Of a DNA stretch of 16,121 nucleotides, positions 13,891 to 16,121 are shown one piece after another. The position numbers and the translations under genes are program-made. The notes beneath the pieces are model-generated. The model saw only the letters and a program-made list of their open reading frames with translations. It had not been told where the DNA came from and ran no database searches. Source of the DNA: Cryomorphaceae bacterium (GTDB lineage Bacteria > Bacteroidota > Bacteroidia > Flavobacteriales > Schleiferiaceae); NCBI GenBank assembly GCA_949547975.1, contig CATITW010000043.1:1-16121 (forward strand), read 5' to 3'. How positions within the stretch are numbered: position 1 is the first letter of the stretch; each line of letters starts with the position of its first letter.

Positions 13891-16121
13891 ATGAATCTAC
13901 ATTCCCTAAAAAAGACCACACTACTTCTTTGTACTGGAGCATTGCTTTTGAGTGCCTCCGTTTACGGACAGCGCAAGAGCAAGGATGACACGCCGGACTG
14001 GACGGAGCAAAGCACTACCGCTTTTAAGTTTAGAGAGCTGGGCCCTGCGACGACCTCAGGAAGGATAGCTGACCTTGCTGTGCATCCTACGAAAACTTCG
14101 GAGATGTATTTGGCGATGGCTTCTAGTGGCATTTGGAAAACCACGAACAATGGTACGACTTGGTCGCCCATTTTCGACGCAGAAGGCAGCTACAGCACTG
14201 GATGTATTACCATAGACCCGAATGACCCAAATACGATCTGGGTAGGTACAGGAGAAAACAACAACCAGCGTTCGGTGGCTTATGGCGATGGCGTTTATGT
14301 AAGTCATGACGGTGGACAGACTTGGGAGAATGTAGGTCTGGAAGAAAGTGAACACATAGGAATGATTGTGGTGGACCCTAGAGATTCGAAGCATGTGTAT
14401 GTTGCTGCCTATGGCCCCTTATGGAGCGCGGGCGGAGACCGAGGCATTTACGAGACTCGCGATGGCGGAAAAAATTGGACACAGATTCTTGAAGTCAGCG
14501 AACATACCGGATTTAACGAGATTCATATGGATCCACGTAACCCGGATGTACTTTTCGCTACAGCACATCAGCGCAGAAGACACGTCTACACGCACCTGAG
14601 CGGAGGTCCTGAAAGCGGCATGTATAAAAGTGTAGACGGTGGGCAAACTTGGAATAAAGTGCAAGGCGGGCTTCCTTCAGGAGACGTGGGTCGTATCGGA
14701 ATGGATATTTCACCTGCACATCCAGAGGTGCTTTACGCAACCATTGAAGGACACGGAACCTACCGTTCGCAAAACAGCGGAGCGAGCTGGACCAAGCAAA
14801 GTGGCCACGAGACAAGCGGAAACTATTATGTCGAGCTCGTTGCGCACCCCACAGAAGTTAATACGGTGTATAGCATGGACACCTATGCACACGTCAGCAC
14901 GGATGGCGCAAAATCATTCAAGAACATCCCTAAGAAATTTAAGCATGTGGACAACCACTGCCTCTGGATTGATCCTAGCAACACGGACCACATGATCATG
15001 GGTACCGATGGCGGCTTATATGAAACTTGGGACGGTATGAAGAATTGGGATTGGAATGCAAATATTCCTACGATCCAATTTTACCGTGTGGCTGTAGATA
15101 ACGATTGGCCCTTTTATAATGTATACGGCGGTACGCAAGACAACAACTCTTTGGGAGGACCTTCGCAAACGATCAATCGTCGAGGAATCATCAATAGCGA
15201 TTGGTTTGTCACCAATGGTGGCGACGGCTTTGAAAGCGCCACTGATCCTGCTGATCCGAACATAGTGTATGCACAAGCGCAATACGGCTGGCTGGTCCGC
15301 TTCAATAAGCAAACCGGCGAGAAGACCCCTATCCAACCACAACCTCGCTACAAAGAGGCTGCTTACCGATGGAATTGGGATGCTCCTCTAGTTGCAAGCA
15401 AGCACCAAGCTAAAACATTGTACTTCGCTGCAAATAAAGTTTTTAAAAGTACCGATCGCGGTGGCAGCTGGACCGTCATCTCTGAAGACTTGTCCCGTCA
15501 GCTCGATCGCAACCGACTTCCGATCATGGACCGGTACTGGGGACCAGAGGCAATCGCACTGCATAAAAGCACTTCGATTTATGGCAATATCGTCACCTTA
15601 AAAGAACATCCAAACCATGAGGGTGAGCTTTGGGCGGGTACTGACGATGGACTCGTTTGGAAGACCACGGACGATGGTAAAAATTGGTCAAGCATCAAGA
15701 ACTATAACGCGCTGCCTAAAACGCAAGTAGGATCTCTTAGTCTGCCACTGGTCTACGTTCAGGATATTGTACCGTCGAGACACGACGACAAGATTGTTTA
15801 CACGGTCTTTAACAACCATAAAAACGGCGATTTCACACCTTACATCTACAAGAGCGATGATGGAGGCAAGAGCTGGACTGCACTTACGAACGGTCTTCCT
15901 GAAAAGGGAAGTGTTTACGCCCTGGCTGAAGACCATATTAACCCGGATTTACTGTTTGCAGGTACCGAATTCGGCATCTGGTTTACCCTGGACGGTGGAG
16001 CCAATTGGAAAGAATTGGGCAGTGGACTACCAACAACTGCAGTACGTGATATTGCTATTCAAGAGCGTGAAAACGATTTGGTTTTAGCCACTTTTGGTCG
16101 CGGGTTTTATGTACTCGACAA
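13891..16121 (+). CDS. Secreted Asp-box (BNR / sortilin VPS10-like) beta-propeller protein, 3' end cut off
   Basis: The frame opens at ATG 13891 and stays open to the window edge (743 full codons), so the stop is missing. The start gives a signal peptide, MNLHSLKKTTLLLCTGALLL followed by SASVYGQ. The mature protein is built from Asp-box repeats of the form S/T-x-D-G-G-x-x-W. Eleven can be placed: codons 84-91, 138-145 (SHDGGQTW), 189-196 (TRDGGKNW), 247-254 (SVDGGQTW), 293-300, 336-343, 379-386 (degenerate), 520-527 (STDRGGSW), 592-599, 655-662 (SDDGGKSW) and 699-706 (TLDGGANW). VYGGTQDNNSLGGPS and ATFGRGFYVLD are typical of large bacterial proteins often annotated as glycosyl hydrolase or VPS10/sortilin-like. 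I infer two stacked propellers and another few hundred residues beyond the edge. No hydrolase catalytic residues are evident, so enzymatic activity should not be assumed. Confidence 0.9.
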   Translation, partial: MNLHSLKKTTLLLCTGALLLSASVYGQRKSKDDTPDWTEQSTTAFKFRELGPATTSGRIADLAVHPTKTSEMYLAMASSGIWKTTNNGTTWSPIFDAEGSYSTGCITIDPNDPNTIWVGTGENNNQRSVAYGDGVYVSHDGGQTWENVGLEESEHIGMIVVDPRDSKHVYVAAYGPLWSAGGDRGIYETRDGGKNWTQILEVSEHTGFNEIHMDPRNPDVLFATAHQRRRHVYTHLSGGPESGMYKSVDGGQTWNKVQGGLPSGDVGRIGMDISPAHPEVLYATIEGHGTYRSQNSGASWTKQSGHETSGNYYVELVAHPTEVNTVYSMDTYAHVSTDGAKSFKNIPKKFKHVDNHCLWIDPSNTDHMIMGTDGGLYETWDGMKNWDWNANIPTIQFYRVAVDNDWPFYNVYGGTQDNNSLGGPSQTINRRGIINSDWFVTNGGDGFESATDPADPNIVYAQAQYGWLVRFNKQTGEKTPIQPQPRYKEAAYRWNWDAPLVASKHQAKTLYFAANKVFKSTDRGGSWTVISEDLSRQLDRNRLPIMDRYWGPEAIALHKSTSIYGNIVTLKEHPNHEGELWAGTDDGLVWKTTDDGKNWSSIKNYNALPKTQVGSLSLPLVYVQDIVPSRHDDKIVYTVFNNHKNGDFTPYIYKSDDGGKSWTALTNGLPEKGSVYALAEDHINPDLLFAGTEFGIWFTLDGGANWKELGSGLPTTAVRDIAIQERENDLVLATFGRGFYVLD

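Noticed and set aside
14366..16087. Many open frames on both strands over the Asp-box gene
   Set aside because: They are shadows. The frame starting at 13891 is open throughout and encodes repeated Asp boxes and a signal peptide, while the others show no family motifs.
1..16121. Mobile elements, CRISPR arrays, prophage or defence islands
   Set aside because: No transposase or integrase motifs, no spaced direct repeats and no clear composition shift; gene content is mostly conserved core and envelope genes.

Overview
The window looks like an ordinary, gene-dense chromosomal segment of a member of the Bacteroidota, probably a marine-type flavobacterium in the broad sense. Four signs support this. 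None of the ten visible start codons has a purine-rich Shine-Dalgarno sequence. A TTG-N19-TACATTTG promoter of the flavobacterial TTG/TAnnTTTG type sits ahead of tRNA-Glu. Several exported proteins have short signal peptides ending near a Gln. The gene content also fits: a type-3 (archaeal/eukaryotic-like) ProS, an OMPP1/FadL-type barrel and a large Asp-box (sortilin-like) secreted protein. I see no insertion sequences, integrases, CRISPR repeats, phage genes or toxin-antitoxin modules.

Layout. Positions 1-2643 (+) hold the 3' three quarters of pheT, followed after 6 bp by a complete histone-deacetylase-family gene. A small exported protein of unknown function follows (2752-3258, +). Its stop codon lies inside a 14-bp perfect hairpin that can terminate transcription in both directions, because purL (3308-5533, -) converges on it. 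purL diverges from a YtcJ-type amidohydrolase lipoprotein (5590-7227, +) across 56 bp. A long-chain acyl-CoA ligase (7306-9084, +) follows and ends in a strong intrinsic terminator. On the minus strand come proS (9785-11260), tRNA-Glu(UUC) (9598-9670) and rpsT (9326-9577). tRNA-Glu and rpsT share the only recognisable promoter and appear to form one short transcription unit with its own terminator.

Divergent from proS, a Trp/Asn/Gly-repeat lipoprotein (11325-12401, +) overlaps by 4 bp the start of an OMPP1/FadL-like outer-membrane protein (12398-13795, +). The window closes with the first 743 codons of a secreted multi-Asp-box beta-propeller protein (13891 to beyond the edge). This last gene has no stop inside the window.

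How the genes work together. Three genes serve translation (pheT, proS, rpsT) together with tRNA-Glu, and one serves purine synthesis (purL). The rest are envelope proteins and fatty-acid activation. I do not see a convincing new multi-gene system. The least explained items are the W/N/G-repeat lipoprotein coupled to the FadL-like barrel, and the tRNA-rpsT unit in which tRNA 3' processing would create the rpsT mRNA 5' end.
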